Source: Bordetella genomosp. 13 (GTDB lineage Bacteria > Pseudomonadota > Gammaproteobacteria > Burkholderiales > Burkholderiaceae_B). Taken from it: a DNA stretch of 64,000 nt. The first letter of the stretch is position 1; every line of letters starts with the position of its first letter. Of the stretch, positions 16,839 through 24,836 are shown piece by piece. The position numbers and the translations under genes are program-made. The stretch covers positions 404,184 through 468,183 of the forward strand of contig NZ_VEHL01000004.1 in NCBI RefSeq assembly GCF_007679965.1, read 5' to 3'. Below the pieces are notes generated by a model. That model was not told the DNA's origin. It saw nothing but the letters and a program-made list of their open reading frames with translations, and made no database searches.

Positions 16839-17464
16839 GCGCGCGCGCCATCGAGTACTACTTCTGGATGAACTCCGACTGGGCCTACCTGGGCGCGGAC
16901 CGGCTGCTGGCGCTGTCGCGGCACCACGGCGTGCCGATCCGCTACCTGCCCGTGGACCTGCCCGCCGTGTATGCGCGCACGGGAGGCGTGCTGCTGGGCC
17001 GGCGCGCGCCCGAGCGGCAGGCCTATCGCGTGACGGAGCTGGCGCGCTGGTGCCGCAAGCTGGGCATCCACGTCAATCCGCGGCCGGCCTACATGTGTCC
17101 CAATGCGGACCAGGCCTCGCGCATTGCCATCGCGGCGCTGGCGCGCGGACTGGACGCGCACGGGCTGCACAAGGCCGTGCTGAAGGCCCAATGGTGCGAC
17201 GAGCGGGACATCTCGGATCCGCAGACCCTGGCCGCCATCCTGGTGGAGGAGGGGCTGGACGCGGGCGCGCTGATGGCGCATGCGGACGAGCCGGGCGTCG
17301 AGGCCGAGTACCGGCGCAACACCGACCAGGCGGTGGCGCGCGGCGTGTTCGGCTCGCCGTCGTACGTGTACGAGGGCGAGCTGTTCTGGGGGCAGGACCG
17401 GCTGGAGATGCTGGAAGAGGCCATCGTGGCGTCGCGGCGTCCGGTCCGCCCGGGACCGGGCTGA
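16835..17464 (+). CDS. 2-hydroxychromene-2-carboxylate isomerase-like protein (DsbA/kappa-GST fold)
   Basis: 209 residues from GTG 16835, which overlaps the MFS stop in GTGA and is preceded by GGAG: translational coupling. The fold signature at the end, GVFGSPSYVYEGELFWGQDRL, is typical of HCCA isomerases and kappa-class GSTs. The active-site region near residue 14 reads NSDWAYLG in place of the usual SPxxYL. NahD-type enzymes isomerise a naphthalene-ring cleavage product with glutathione, but many homologues act elsewhere, so the exact reaction is open. Confidence 0.85.
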   Translation: MSARAIEYYFWMNSDWAYLGADRLLALSRHHGVPIRYLPVDLPAVYARTGGVLLGRRAPERQAYRVTELARWCRKLGIHVNPRPAYMCPNADQASRIAIAALARGLDAHGLHKAVLKAQWCDERDISDPQTLAAILVEEGLDAGALMAHADEPGVEAEYRRNTDQAVARGVFGSPSYVYEGELFWGQDRLEMLEEAIVASRRPVRPGPG

Positions 17465-17485
17465 ACGCGGGTGGCACTGCGCAGC

Positions 17486-17511
17486 GCCGGCGTTCCCGTG
17501 GGAACGCCGGC
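17486..17511. terminator. Convergent terminator between the two aldolase clusters
   Basis: Stem GCCGGCGTTCCC / GGGAACGCCGGC, 12 bp with a tight 2-nt turn (10 bp plus 6-nt loop in practice), between convergent genes. No T-tract. Confidence 0.62.
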
Positions 17512-17518
17512 CCGCCGG

Positions 17519-18301
17519 TCAGTTCAGCACGTCCGGGTGATTGCGCAGCGCCTTGCGCGCGTTGTATGCGAACCCCACCTCGCTGCGCTTGGGCGTCAGG
17601 ATCCAGTCGTGCGCTTCCTTGCCCAGTTCCGGCGGAATGGGACGGATGGTGCCGGCCCCCATGGCCAGCAATTGCATGCGCGCGGCGCGCTCGAACTGCA
17701 GCGCCAGCTGGCAGGACATTTCGACGCTCTCGGTGGCCACCAGCATGCCGTGGTGCGTGAGCAGGATCGCGCGCTTGTCCTGCAGCGCCGCGCTGATGAT
17801 CTCGCCTTCCTCGTTGCCCACGGGCACGCCGGGCCAGTCCTTCAGGAAGGCCACGTCGCCGTACAGGACGCAGTTGTCCATGTGGCTGACTTCCAGCGGC
17901 ACCTCCAGCATGGACAGCGCGGCCGCGTGCAGCGGATGCGTGTGGATGATGCACTGCACGTCGGGCCGCGCGCGGTAGATCCACGAATGGAAGCGGTTGG
18001 CCGGGTTGGCCATGCGTTCGCCTTCCAGCACGTTCAGGTGCTCGTCCACCTTCAGCAGGTTGGACGCGGTGATCTCGTCGAATCCCAGGCCCAGCTGCTG
18101 CGTGTAGAACGTGCCCGGTTCGCCGGTGCGCGCGGTGATCTGGCCGGCCAGGCCGGAGTCGTGGCCGCCGTCGTACAGGATGCGGCAGGTCAGCGCGAGC
18201 TTCTCGCGCAGCGACCAGTCGCCGCCGGCCAGCTTTTTTTCCATATCCCGCTGGGCCTGCTGCACCAGCTGGTCCTTGGACAGGGTCATCGTGTCGGTCA
18301 T
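17519..18301 (-). CDS. Class II aldolase/adducin family protein (copy B)
   Basis: 260 residues, clearly related to copy A: same GLAGQI loop, same RPDV..IIHTH zinc motif, same DWPGVP segment and LxxHHG pair. AGGAG lies 8 bp upstream of the ATG. It is the last gene of a leftward unit Bug receptor - GST - aldolase, with 21 bp to the GST gene. Two such genes in facing clusters suggest duplication followed by divergence to different substrates. Confidence 0.87.
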   Translation of the reverse strand: MTDTMTLSKDQLVQQAQRDMEKKLAGGDWSLREKLALTCRILYDGGHDSGLAGQITARTGEPGTFYTQQLGLGFDEITASNLLKVDEHLNVLEGERMANPANRFHSWIYRARPDVQCIIHTHPLHAAALSMLEVPLEVSHMDNCVLYGDVAFLKDWPGVPVGNEEGEIISAALQDKRAILLTHHGMLVATESVEMSCQLALQFERAARMQLLAMGAGTIRPIPPELGKEAHDWILTPKRSEVGFAYNARKALRNHPDVLN

Positions 18302-18322
18302 GTGTCGTCTCCTGGACGTAGA

Positions 18323-18973
18323 TTAATCGGGTTCGCCGTCCAGCAATGGCACGTAGCCCGGCAGGCGCCGCATGCGGGCCAGCCATTGCTGCAAAGCGGC
18401 GTGGCCGCCGAGGTCGTAGCCGCCCAGCGCCGCCATCGCCGTGTACGGATACAGCGCGACGTCGGCGATGGTGGGCGCGTCCCCGGCGAAATAGGGTTGC
18501 GTGGCCAGGTGGGCCTCCATGATGGCGGCCGCGCGGTAGCCGATCTCGCGCCACGCCGCGATGGCGGGGTCGTCCACCCGCGCGCTGCGGCGCAGGTGCA
18601 CCAGCAGGCGCGGCTGGGCATAGGCGTGCATATGCTGCGTCTGTTCGAAGCTGAGCCACGAGACGACGCGCGCCTGCCCGGCCGCGTCCTCGGGCAGCCA
18701 GGGCGTGCCGCGTCCCAGATACCAGAGTATCGCGATGGACTCGGCCAGCCACGTGCCGTCGGGCAGTTGCAGCACGGGCACCTGGCCGAACGGATTGATC
18801 CGGCGGAACTCGGGCCGTTCCAGGTCGCCCTGCAGGATGTCCAGCGAGCGGCGGCGTACGTCCAGGCCCATCCAGCCGCAGGCCAGGCGGATCTTCCAGG
18901 CGTTGCCCGAGCGCAGCGTGTCGACCAGCAGCAGGTCCTGGCCTTTCAGGGGATGCGGGGTGTCTGTGGTCAC
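18323..18973 (-). CDS. Glutathione S-transferase family protein
   Basis: 216 residues from GTG 18973; no suitable ATG precedes the N-terminal strand. The thioredoxin-like N-terminal domain shows TLRSGNAWKIRL and INPFGQVPVLQLPDG, with the ES of LAESIAILWYL binding glutathione; the helical C-terminal domain has ADVALYPYTAM. It sits 8 bp after the Bug receptor stop and 21 bp before aldolase copy B, so it is part of that operon. Role may be glutathione-dependent isomerisation or dehalogenation in the same pathway, by inference only. Confidence 0.85.
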   Translation of the reverse strand: MTTDTPHPLKGQDLLLVDTLRSGNAWKIRLACGWMGLDVRRRSLDILQGDLERPEFRRINPFGQVPVLQLPDGTWLAESIAILWYLGRGTPWLPEDAAGQARVVSWLSFEQTQHMHAYAQPRLLVHLRRSARVDDPAIAAWREIGYRAAAIMEAHLATQPYFAGDAPTIADVALYPYTAMAALGGYDLGGHAALQQWLARMRRLPGYVPLLDGEPD

Positions 18974-18981
18974 GGTGTGGC

Positions 18982-19950
18982 TCAGTTCAAGGTGATGTTG
19001 GCGCGCTTGACGATCTCGACCCAGCGCGTGCGTTCGCCGGCCAGGAAGGCGTCGTGCTCGGCCACGTCGCCCGAGTACAACTGGATGCCCTGGGCGGCGA
19101 CGCGGCCGCGCAGTTCCTCGGAGGCCAACGCCTGCTTCAACGCGCCGTTTAGCCTGGCCACGACGTCGTCGGGCGTGCCGGCCGGCACGTAGAAGGCGCT
19201 CCACGAGGCGATGCGCAGGTCCGGCTTGCCCAGTTGCTGCGTGGTGGGCACCTGCTCGGCGCCCTGCACGGCGGTGTCCGACGCCAGCATCAGCGCCTTG
19301 AGCTTGCCGCTTTGCGCATGCGGCATCACCACCGGCACCGCGTCCATCACCAGGTCGACCTGGCCGCCTACGGCGGCGTTCACCGCCTCGCCGCCGCTCT
19401 TGAACGGGATGTGCAGGATGTCCAGGGATTCGCGCAGCTTCAGCAGTTCCAGTCCCAGATGCGGCGAACTGGCGTTGCCGGCCGAGCCGAAATTCAGCTT
19501 GCCGGGGTTGGCCTTCGCGTAGTCCACCAGTTGCGCATAGGTCTGGATGCCCAGCGAGGCGCGCGCGGCCAGCACGTAGGGCGCCGCCGACACCAGGCCG
19601 ACAGGGCGGAAGGCGCGCTGCGGGTCGTAGCCGAGCTTGGGCATGATCAGCGGATTGACCACCTGGGTGCCGACGGTGCCCATGAAGACGGTGTAGCCGT
19701 CGGGCGCGGCGCTGGCGCCGGCCTGCGCGGCGATCACGCCGCCGGCGCCTGGCCGGTTCTCCACGATGACGTTGCCGCCCAGCGCCTGCGACCAGGCCTG
19801 CCCGACGTGGCGCGCCACGATGTCCGTGATGCCGCCCGCGCCGAACGGCACGATCAACCGGATCGGCTTGTCCGGAAACGCGGCCTGCGCGCTGGTCGCC
19901 ATCAATGCCGCCGTTGCCAGGCCGAGTGCCGCCGCTGAATGCTTGAACAT
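18982..19950 (-). CDS. Bug/TctC-family tripartite tricarboxylate receptor
   Basis: 322 residues with a signal peptide (about 1-22, ending SAQA). Bug-fold landmarks: FPDKPIRLIVPFGAGG just after cleavage, NRPGAGGVIA and the APDGY turn near 80, IPFKSGGEA near 190. Bug proteins bind carboxylates in the periplasm. No TctA/TctB membrane subunits are present nearby, as is common for the greatly expanded Bug set of Bordetella. ATG 19950 is preceded by GGGGAAG; an upstream in-frame ATG (20001) would spoil the signal peptide and overlap the operator. First gene of the Bug-GST-aldolase operon. Confidence 0.92.
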   Translation of the reverse strand: MFKHSAAALGLATAALMATSAQAAFPDKPIRLIVPFGAGGITDIVARHVGQAWSQALGGNVIVENRPGAGGVIAAQAGASAAPDGYTVFMGTVGTQVVNPLIMPKLGYDPQRAFRPVGLVSAAPYVLAARASLGIQTYAQLVDYAKANPGKLNFGSAGNASSPHLGLELLKLRESLDILHIPFKSGGEAVNAAVGGQVDLVMDAVPVVMPHAQSGKLKALMLASDTAVQGAEQVPTTQQLGKPDLRIASWSAFYVPAGTPDDVVARLNGALKQALASEELRGRVAAQGIQLYSGDVAEHDAFLAGERTRWVEIVKRANITLN

Positions 19951-19992
19951 GGTCTTCCCCTTGGGTGCGTGAACGGCGTGTATCGCCATTCT

Positions 19993-20028
19993 ATGACACA
20001 AAGTGTCCTATAGAACACCTGGTGTCAT
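19993..20028 (-). promoter_or_regulatory. 36-bp palindromic operator upstream of the Bug-GST-aldolase operon
   Basis: Two arms, ATGACACAAAGTGTC and AACACCTGGTGTCAT, flank CTATAG. 15 of 18 positions pair between the halves. Within each arm there is a further GACAC/GTGTC mini-dyad, so the site could take two dimers. It lies 43 bp upstream of the receptor start, where a promoter is expected. No regulator gene is adjacent; a GntR- or IclR-type repressor is likely but cannot be assigned. Confidence 0.68.
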
Positions 20029-20177
20029 CAAAGCGGGGAAACCCTGAAGCGAGGGGCATCGCTGGCGATAGGCGGGACGGATCATGTCGCCGTACGATAG
20101 GCGGGCGTCGGCCGCGTGGTCGGCGCCAGCGTGGGTTCTTCCAGCAGCAGTCCTGCAACCATGAAGGGGAGACCGGC

Positions 20178-20657
20178 ATGATCAGCAAGAACACCATTTG
20201 CCTGTGGTATGACGGCACCGCATTGGAGGCGGCGACCTTCTACGCCAGGACCTTTCCCGACAGCTCGGTGAACGCGGTCCATCGTTCCCCGGCCGACAAT
20301 CCTTCCAGCAAGGAAGGCGAGATCCTGACGGTCGAGTTCACGGTGATGGGCATTCCATGCCTGGGCCTGAACGGCGGCCCGGCCTTCAAGCACAACGAGG
20401 CGTTCTCGTTCCAGGTGGCCACGGACGACCAGGAAGAGACCGATCGGCTGTGGAACGCCATCGTCGGCAACGGCGGCCATGAGAGCGCGTGCGGGTGGTG
20501 CAAGGACAAGTGGGGCCTGTCCTGGCAGATCACGCCTCGGGTGCTGACCGAGGCGTATACCGATCCGGACCGCGCGGCGGCCAAGCGGGCCTTCGAGGCG
20601 ATGATGACCATGACGAAGATCGACGTCGCGGCCATCGAGAAGGCGCGGCGGGGTTGA
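20178..20657 (+). CDS. PhnB-like VOC-family protein
   Basis: 159 residues. Matches the PhnB / 3-demethylubiquinone-9 3-methyltransferase-like branch of the vicinal-oxygen-chelate superfamily: ISKNTICLWYDG at the start, FYARTFPDSSV, GEILTVEFTVMGIPCLGLNGGP, and the GWCKDKWGLSWQITP segment. Catalytic function in this branch is unproven. ATG 20178 follows GGGGAGACC. It is probably co-transcribed with the next small gene, which has nearly the same leader. Confidence 0.85.
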   Translation: MISKNTICLWYDGTALEAATFYARTFPDSSVNAVHRSPADNPSSKEGEILTVEFTVMGIPCLGLNGGPAFKHNEAFSFQVATDDQEETDRLWNAIVGNGGHESACGWCKDKWGLSWQITPRVLTEAYTDPDRAAAKRAFEAMMTMTKIDVAAIEKARRG

Positions 20658-20671
20658 ACGGGGAGACCGGC

Positions 20672-21073
20672 ATGGTCAGTGGCCTGACTTACTTCATGAA
20701 CCGCATGGCCGAGGGCGAACTGGAAGGCTTGCTTGCCGGGAGGCGGACGTTCTATCTCGAGAACATCCAGGATTACGAGGTAGTGCTGGCACAGGTCAAG
20801 GCGGGCGTGGTGGCGCTGGGGCTGACGTGGGGACGATGGCCGACTGGGCCCCTGCTGTCGGATGCGGAGGGCGTGTTGACCGCGTTGTCGTCGCCATTGG
20901 GGTTTGTGGCCGTGGCGACGCTCTGGGGCGTGGCAAAGGCCGTTGGCGCCGCGTCGGATGCGCGCGTGAAGGACGAAGCGGGCAACGCGGGAACGGAAGC
21001 CGACGTGGTCATCCAGCGGATGGGAGCCACGGCGATGGCGGTGTTCTTCGTGAATCGGACACGGAAAGAGTGA
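20672..21073 (+). CDS. Hypothetical protein
   Basis: 133 residues, unrecognised. No signal peptide, no convincing membrane span; the middle (about 35-85) is hydrophobic and Gly/Ala-rich, the end is charged. It starts 14 bp after the PhnB-like gene, and its leader GGGGAGACCGGCATGGTCAG is almost the same as that of the preceding gene. The third-position GC bias is weaker than in neighbouring genes, so it could be a young or non-conserved ORF. Confidence 0.45.
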   Translation: MVSGLTYFMNRMAEGELEGLLAGRRTFYLENIQDYEVVLAQVKAGVVALGLTWGRWPTGPLLSDAEGVLTALSSPLGFVAVATLWGVAKAVGAASDARVKDEAGNAGTEADVVIQRMGATAMAVFFVNRTRKE

Positions 21074-21160
21074 TACTCCCGCCACCTCCAGGCGGGTATC
21101 GCGGGCAGCTTTCGGACGAAAGAAGCCTTTGCTCGCGACTGGCGAAGCGGCCGGGCCGGT

Positions 21161-21427
21161 TCAGTTGCCGTTGACCCCGTCCTGTATTTCCCGGACGAAC
21201 CAGGGAAGGTTCAGCCGTTCGCCCTCGCCGGACTGTATGGTCAGGCGCTGGCCCGACGGGCCGGCGCCATTGTTCGCCCCTTGCGTCGTGGACGCCGGAG
21301 GGCTTCGGTAATCCATTCCGGTTTGCCGCGGCCGACTATCCGCGCAAGCGCTGATCGATGCGCAGGCAACCGCGGCCAGGACTGGCCGCAGTGCCGAGCG
21401 AAGGTGCTTCGGAAGGTGCTTCGTCAT
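21161..21427 (-). CDS. Small putative lipoprotein
   Basis: 88 residues from ATG 21427. A short signal segment ends in a lipobox-like ISAC, so Cys28 or so may be lipidated. The remainder is polar, Gly/Ser/Pro-rich with a conserved-looking end (LNLPWFVREIQDG). The in-frame extension to 21634 overlaps the LysR stop and lacks a signal peptide, so the short form is preferred. No function recognised. Confidence 0.5.
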   Translation of the reverse strand: MTKHLPKHLRSALRPVLAAVACASISACADSRPRQTGMDYRSPPASTTQGANNGAGPSGQRLTIQSGEGERLNLPWFVREIQDGVNGN

Positions 21428-21633
21428 GTTCTGGTTCCCGCTGGCGGCACGGGCCTGCGTGCCGGGCATGATGGCCTCTACCGCATACCTTACCCGCAAT
21501 ACGAGGCCGCCAGCGGCCGAACCTACCAGCGGTAACTCATCGTCGCATACGGCAGGCCCTGCGCCAGTCCCTCCGCGCTGGCTTTTGTGTGCGGGCAACT
21601 CAAATTCATTTGAATCGGCCAGCCACAGTTTCA

Positions 21634-22533
21634 TCAGTGGGCCTGCCGCAATCTCCCTGTCCTGCGCAACTCATCCAATGCCTGCCGGACCAGCCGCGAC
21701 GGCTGGAACTCCCGTCGTACGTACATCCCCACCGATCGCGTCAGCGCACCGCGCAGCATCGTCTTGCAGACCCCATGCTGCGACGCGCTGTCGATGGACG
21801 ACTCCGGCAACAGCGCGATCCCGCAATCGTTCTGCACGAAGCGCGTGATCGTGTTCAGGTCCCGCAGCGAATACACCGGGTTCAAGGGCTGCGATTCCCG
21901 CTGGAAGGCCCGCTCCGTCAGTACGCGCACGCTGGTGCCGGGCGGCATGCTGATCAGCGGCAGGGCGGCCAGTTCCGCGGGAGACCAATGCGTGATTCCC
22001 GGCCGCATCCGCTCGCTGTGGAACAGCACGAAGGGCTCGGTGAACAGCTCCTGGTAGACCAGGTCGGTCGCGTTCTCATCGCCCTTGGCCGTCACGGCGA
22101 TGTCGACCCGCCGATCCCTCAGCAGCTCCAGCGCTTCGTTGGCGACCGGGTCGAACACCTCCACCCGTATCCGCGGATTCCTGCTCGTCAGGTTCCGGAT
22201 CACCTGCGGAATCACCGACGCCGCCAGCGTGGGCAGAGCCGCCAACGCCACGCGATTGTTCCGGTCCCGCAGGCGCTGCTCCAGTTCCTGCATGCCCTTC
22301 GCATGCAGCGCGGTGATGCGCCGCGCCGTCTCCAGGATGTCCTGCCCCTCGCGCGATAGCCGCACCATCCGCGTGCTGCGCTCGAACAGCTTGATGCCCA
22401 GGCTTTCCTCGGTCTCCTTCAGCAGCTTGCTCAGCGTGGGCGGCGTGATGTGCAGCATCTCCGCCGTGCGGTGAAAGCTCAGCGTCTCCGCCAGCAGCAC
22501 GAAGATGCGTAATTGTCTCGTCGTCAGATTCAT
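21634..22533 (-). CDS. LysR-family regulator, divergent from the SDR cluster
   Basis: 299 residues. HTH at about 3-62 (TLSFHRTAEMLHITPPTLSKLLKETE) and an effector-binding domain from about 90. It is transcribed away from the two SDR genes with 92 bp between starts, the classic LysR arrangement, so it probably controls the SDR-SDR-CMD-Bug operon and itself. The effector is likely a pathway carboxylate. Confidence 0.9.
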   Translation of the reverse strand: MNLTTRQLRIFVLLAETLSFHRTAEMLHITPPTLSKLLKETEESLGIKLFERSTRMVRLSREGQDILETARRITALHAKGMQELEQRLRDRNNRVALAALPTLAASVIPQVIRNLTSRNPRIRVEVFDPVANEALELLRDRRVDIAVTAKGDENATDLVYQELFTEPFVLFHSERMRPGITHWSPAELAALPLISMPPGTSVRVLTERAFQRESQPLNPVYSLRDLNTITRFVQNDCGIALLPESSIDSASQHGVCKTMLRGALTRSVGMYVRREFQPSRLVRQALDELRRTGRLRQAH

Positions 22534-22625
22534 TCTTTTTGTCTATCAATCGCATCCGGATCGGAACTTACCCTTCGCGCCCCGCTGCCTTAGCCTCTAC
22601 ATCACGATCTATCTCTGGAGCTGGA

Positions 22626-23420
22626 ATGTTTCGCCTTGATGGAAAGGTTGCGCTCGTGACGGGGTGCGGAACGCTGGGTGAGGGGTGGGGCAACGGCAAG
22701 GCCGCCGCGGCGGTGCTGGCCAGGCAGGGAGCCTCGATATACGGATGCGACCTGGACATCGAGGCGGCCCGGCAATCGGCCGCGGCCATCGCCGCCGATG
22801 GCGGCCGCGTCCAGGTGCAGACCTGCGACGTCACCGATGGCGCGCAGGTGGCCGGCCTGGTCGAGGCCTGCATCGATACCTATGGCCGCATCGACATCCT
22901 GGTCAACAACGTCGGCCGCTCGGAGCCCGGCGACCCGGTCAGCATGACGGAGGAAGCCTGGCACGATCAGATCCAGGTCAACCTGACGTCCGCCTTCCTG
23001 TGCTGCAAGCACGTCATTCCTCTCATGAAGGAACAGGGTGGGGGATCCATTATCAACATTTCTTCCATCGCGGGGCTGCGGTATGCGGGCAAACCCCAGG
23101 TGGGCTACGCGGCGGCCAAGGCGGCCCTGATGCAGATGACGGCCACCACCGCCGTGATCTATGCCGCCGACGGCGTGCGCCTCAATTCGGTGGTGCCCGG
23201 GCTGATGTTCACGCCGCTGGTGCAACGCCTGGCGCAGAAGTACGCCAAGGGCGATTTCGAGGGCTTCGTGGCGCATCGGCATGCGCAGGTGCCCTCGGGC
23301 CGCATGGGCGACGCCTGGGACGTGGCCCATGCGGTGGCCTTCCTGGCCAGCGACGAGAGCCGCTACATCACGGGGCAGCAGATCGTGGTGGACGGCGGCA
23401 TCACGATGGCCACGCGCTAG
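22626..23420 (+). CDS. SDR-family oxidoreductase (tandem copy 1)
   Basis: 264 residues from ATG 22626 (TCTGGAGC upstream). Rossmann motif is extended: TGCGTLGEGWGNG instead of plain TGxxxGIG. NNVG motif near 95; catalytic Ser in NISSIAG and YAAAK follow. C-terminal end ITGQQIVVDGGI is standard. Likely an NAD(P)-dependent alcohol or hydroxy-acid dehydrogenase. It starts an operon with a second SDR 9 bp downstream. Confidence 0.88.
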   Translation: MFRLDGKVALVTGCGTLGEGWGNGKAAAAVLARQGASIYGCDLDIEAARQSAAAIAADGGRVQVQTCDVTDGAQVAGLVEACIDTYGRIDILVNNVGRSEPGDPVSMTEEAWHDQIQVNLTSAFLCCKHVIPLMKEQGGGSIINISSIAGLRYAGKPQVGYAAAKAALMQMTATTAVIYAADGVRLNSVVPGLMFTPLVQRLAQKYAKGDFEGFVAHRHAQVPSGRMGDAWDVAHAVAFLASDESRYITGQQIVVDGGITMATR

Positions 23421-23429
23421 GGGGACACG

Positions 23430-24245
23430 ATGCAGGCATCGGGCAATGCGGGACGCCTGGCGGGCAAGGTGGCGGTGGTGTTCGGCGCGGGCTGCGTCGG
23501 GCCGGGCTGGGGCAATGGCCGCGCCATCACCGTGCGCTTCGCGCAGGAAGGGGCCACGGTGGTGGCCGTCGACAACCAGCCGGAGTCCTTGCCGGAGACA
23601 TTGGAACGCGCGGGCGACGGCCGCTCCCGCATCGAGACGCGGATCTGCGACGTGCTTGACGCCGACCAAGTGGCCGCGTTGATAAAGGACGTGCATCGAC
23701 GGCACGGCCGCATCGACATCCTGGTCAACAACGTGGGCGGCCCCACGCCGGGCGGTCCCACGGCGTTGACGCCGCAAGCCTGGCAGAAGCAGCTGGACCT
23801 GAACCTGACCTCGGTCTTCACGACCTGCCAGCACGTGCTGCCCATCATGCAGGCACAGGGGGGCGGCGCGGTGGTGAACGTGTCGTCAACCTCGGCTATC
23901 CGTTGGACGGGCGCCGCGCAGGTGGGTTACGCCGCCGCGAAGGCGGGCGTGATGCAGTTCGGGCGCGTGGCGGGCGTGGAGCTGGCCGCGCAAGGCGTGC
24001 GCATCAATACGGTGCTGCCGGGGCAGTTGCACACGCCGCTGGTGGATGCCTTCCTGGCCCGCCAGCAGAGCTCGGGCGACGTGGAGGCCCTGCTGCAGCG
24101 GCGCCGCAAGCGCATTCCGCTGCCGGTGGAAGGCGACGGCCGGGACACGGCGAATGCCGTGCTGTTCCTGGCCTCGGACGAGGCGCGCTTCATCACCGGC
24201 ACCGAACTGGTGGTGGACGGCGGCATGAGCGCCCGCTGCGATTGA
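23430..24245 (+). CDS. SDR-family oxidoreductase (tandem copy 2)
   Basis: 271 residues, RBS GGGGG upstream. Same extended nucleotide motif as copy 1 (GAGCVGPGWGNG), NNVGG, Ser in NVSSTSA, and YAAAK. The paired subunits may act in sequence or form a heteromer. The gene product lacks any signal peptide. 31 bp separate it from the next gene of the operon. Confidence 0.88.
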   Translation: MQASGNAGRLAGKVAVVFGAGCVGPGWGNGRAITVRFAQEGATVVAVDNQPESLPETLERAGDGRSRIETRICDVLDADQVAALIKDVHRRHGRIDILVNNVGGPTPGGPTALTPQAWQKQLDLNLTSVFTTCQHVLPIMQAQGGGAVVNVSSTSAIRWTGAAQVGYAAAKAGVMQFGRVAGVELAAQGVRINTVLPGQLHTPLVDAFLARQQSSGDVEALLQRRRKRIPLPVEGDGRDTANAVLFLASDEARFITGTELVVDGGMSARCD

Positions 24246-24276
24246 TCGACGAAACACGCAAAGGAGCAAGAGCGAG

Positions 24277-24789
24277 ATGGCAAGAATCGACTACGCCGAC
24301 ATCACGAAGCCCGATACGCAGCCGCTGGTGGAACGCATCCAGAAAGAGCGTTCCAGCCTGCCGAACCTGTACCGCATGCTGCTGAACAGCCCGGCCATCG
24401 CCGAGGGCTGGCTGGCCTATCTGACGGCGGTGCGGCAGAAGAGCAGCCTGCCGGCCAGGCTGCGCGAGCTGATCATCCTGCGCGTGGCGGTGCTGAACGA
24501 GGCGGACTACGAGTTCGAGCAGCACCTGCCCATCGCGGTGCAGGCCGGCTGCACCGAGGTGCAGGTCGCGGGCGTGAAGTCGGGCGATTTCTCGTCGCTG
24601 GAAAAGGGCGAGGGCGCGGTGCTGGCCTACTGCGACGAGATGACGCGCAGCATCCGCGTGAAGGATGCGACCTTCGCCGCGGTGCGCGGCGCGTTCAGCG
24701 ACCAGGAGATCGTCGAGATCACCGCCACGGTGGCGGCCTACAACATGGTGTCGCGCTTCCTGGAGGCCATCCAGGTCGACCACGAATGA
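24277..24789 (+). CDS. Carboxymuconolactone decarboxylase family protein
   Basis: 170 residues. CMD/AhpD-like helical fold: LPARLRELIILRVA (about 62-75), then YEFEQHLPIAVQAG with the conserved Glu/His pair. The CxxC that gives AhpD its peroxidase activity is absent; the cysteines present (in AGCTEV and in AYCDEM) are isolated. So a lyase/decarboxylase-type or unknown role fits better than antioxidant defence. Preceded by AAAGGAG; it is followed after 47 bp by a Bug receptor. Confidence 0.85.
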   Translation: MARIDYADITKPDTQPLVERIQKERSSLPNLYRMLLNSPAIAEGWLAYLTAVRQKSSLPARLRELIILRVAVLNEADYEFEQHLPIAVQAGCTEVQVAGVKSGDFSSLEKGEGAVLAYCDEMTRSIRVKDATFAAVRGAFSDQEIVEITATVAAYNMVSRFLEAIQVDHE

Positions 24790-24836
24790 ACGGCTCGCCA
24801 GAACGCCGGTAGTTCAAAAAACCAAAGGAGACGGAC

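Noticed and set aside
24277..24789. CMD-family protein as an AhpD-type alkylhydroperoxidase
   Set aside because: The CxxC needed for that activity is missing and the context is catabolic.
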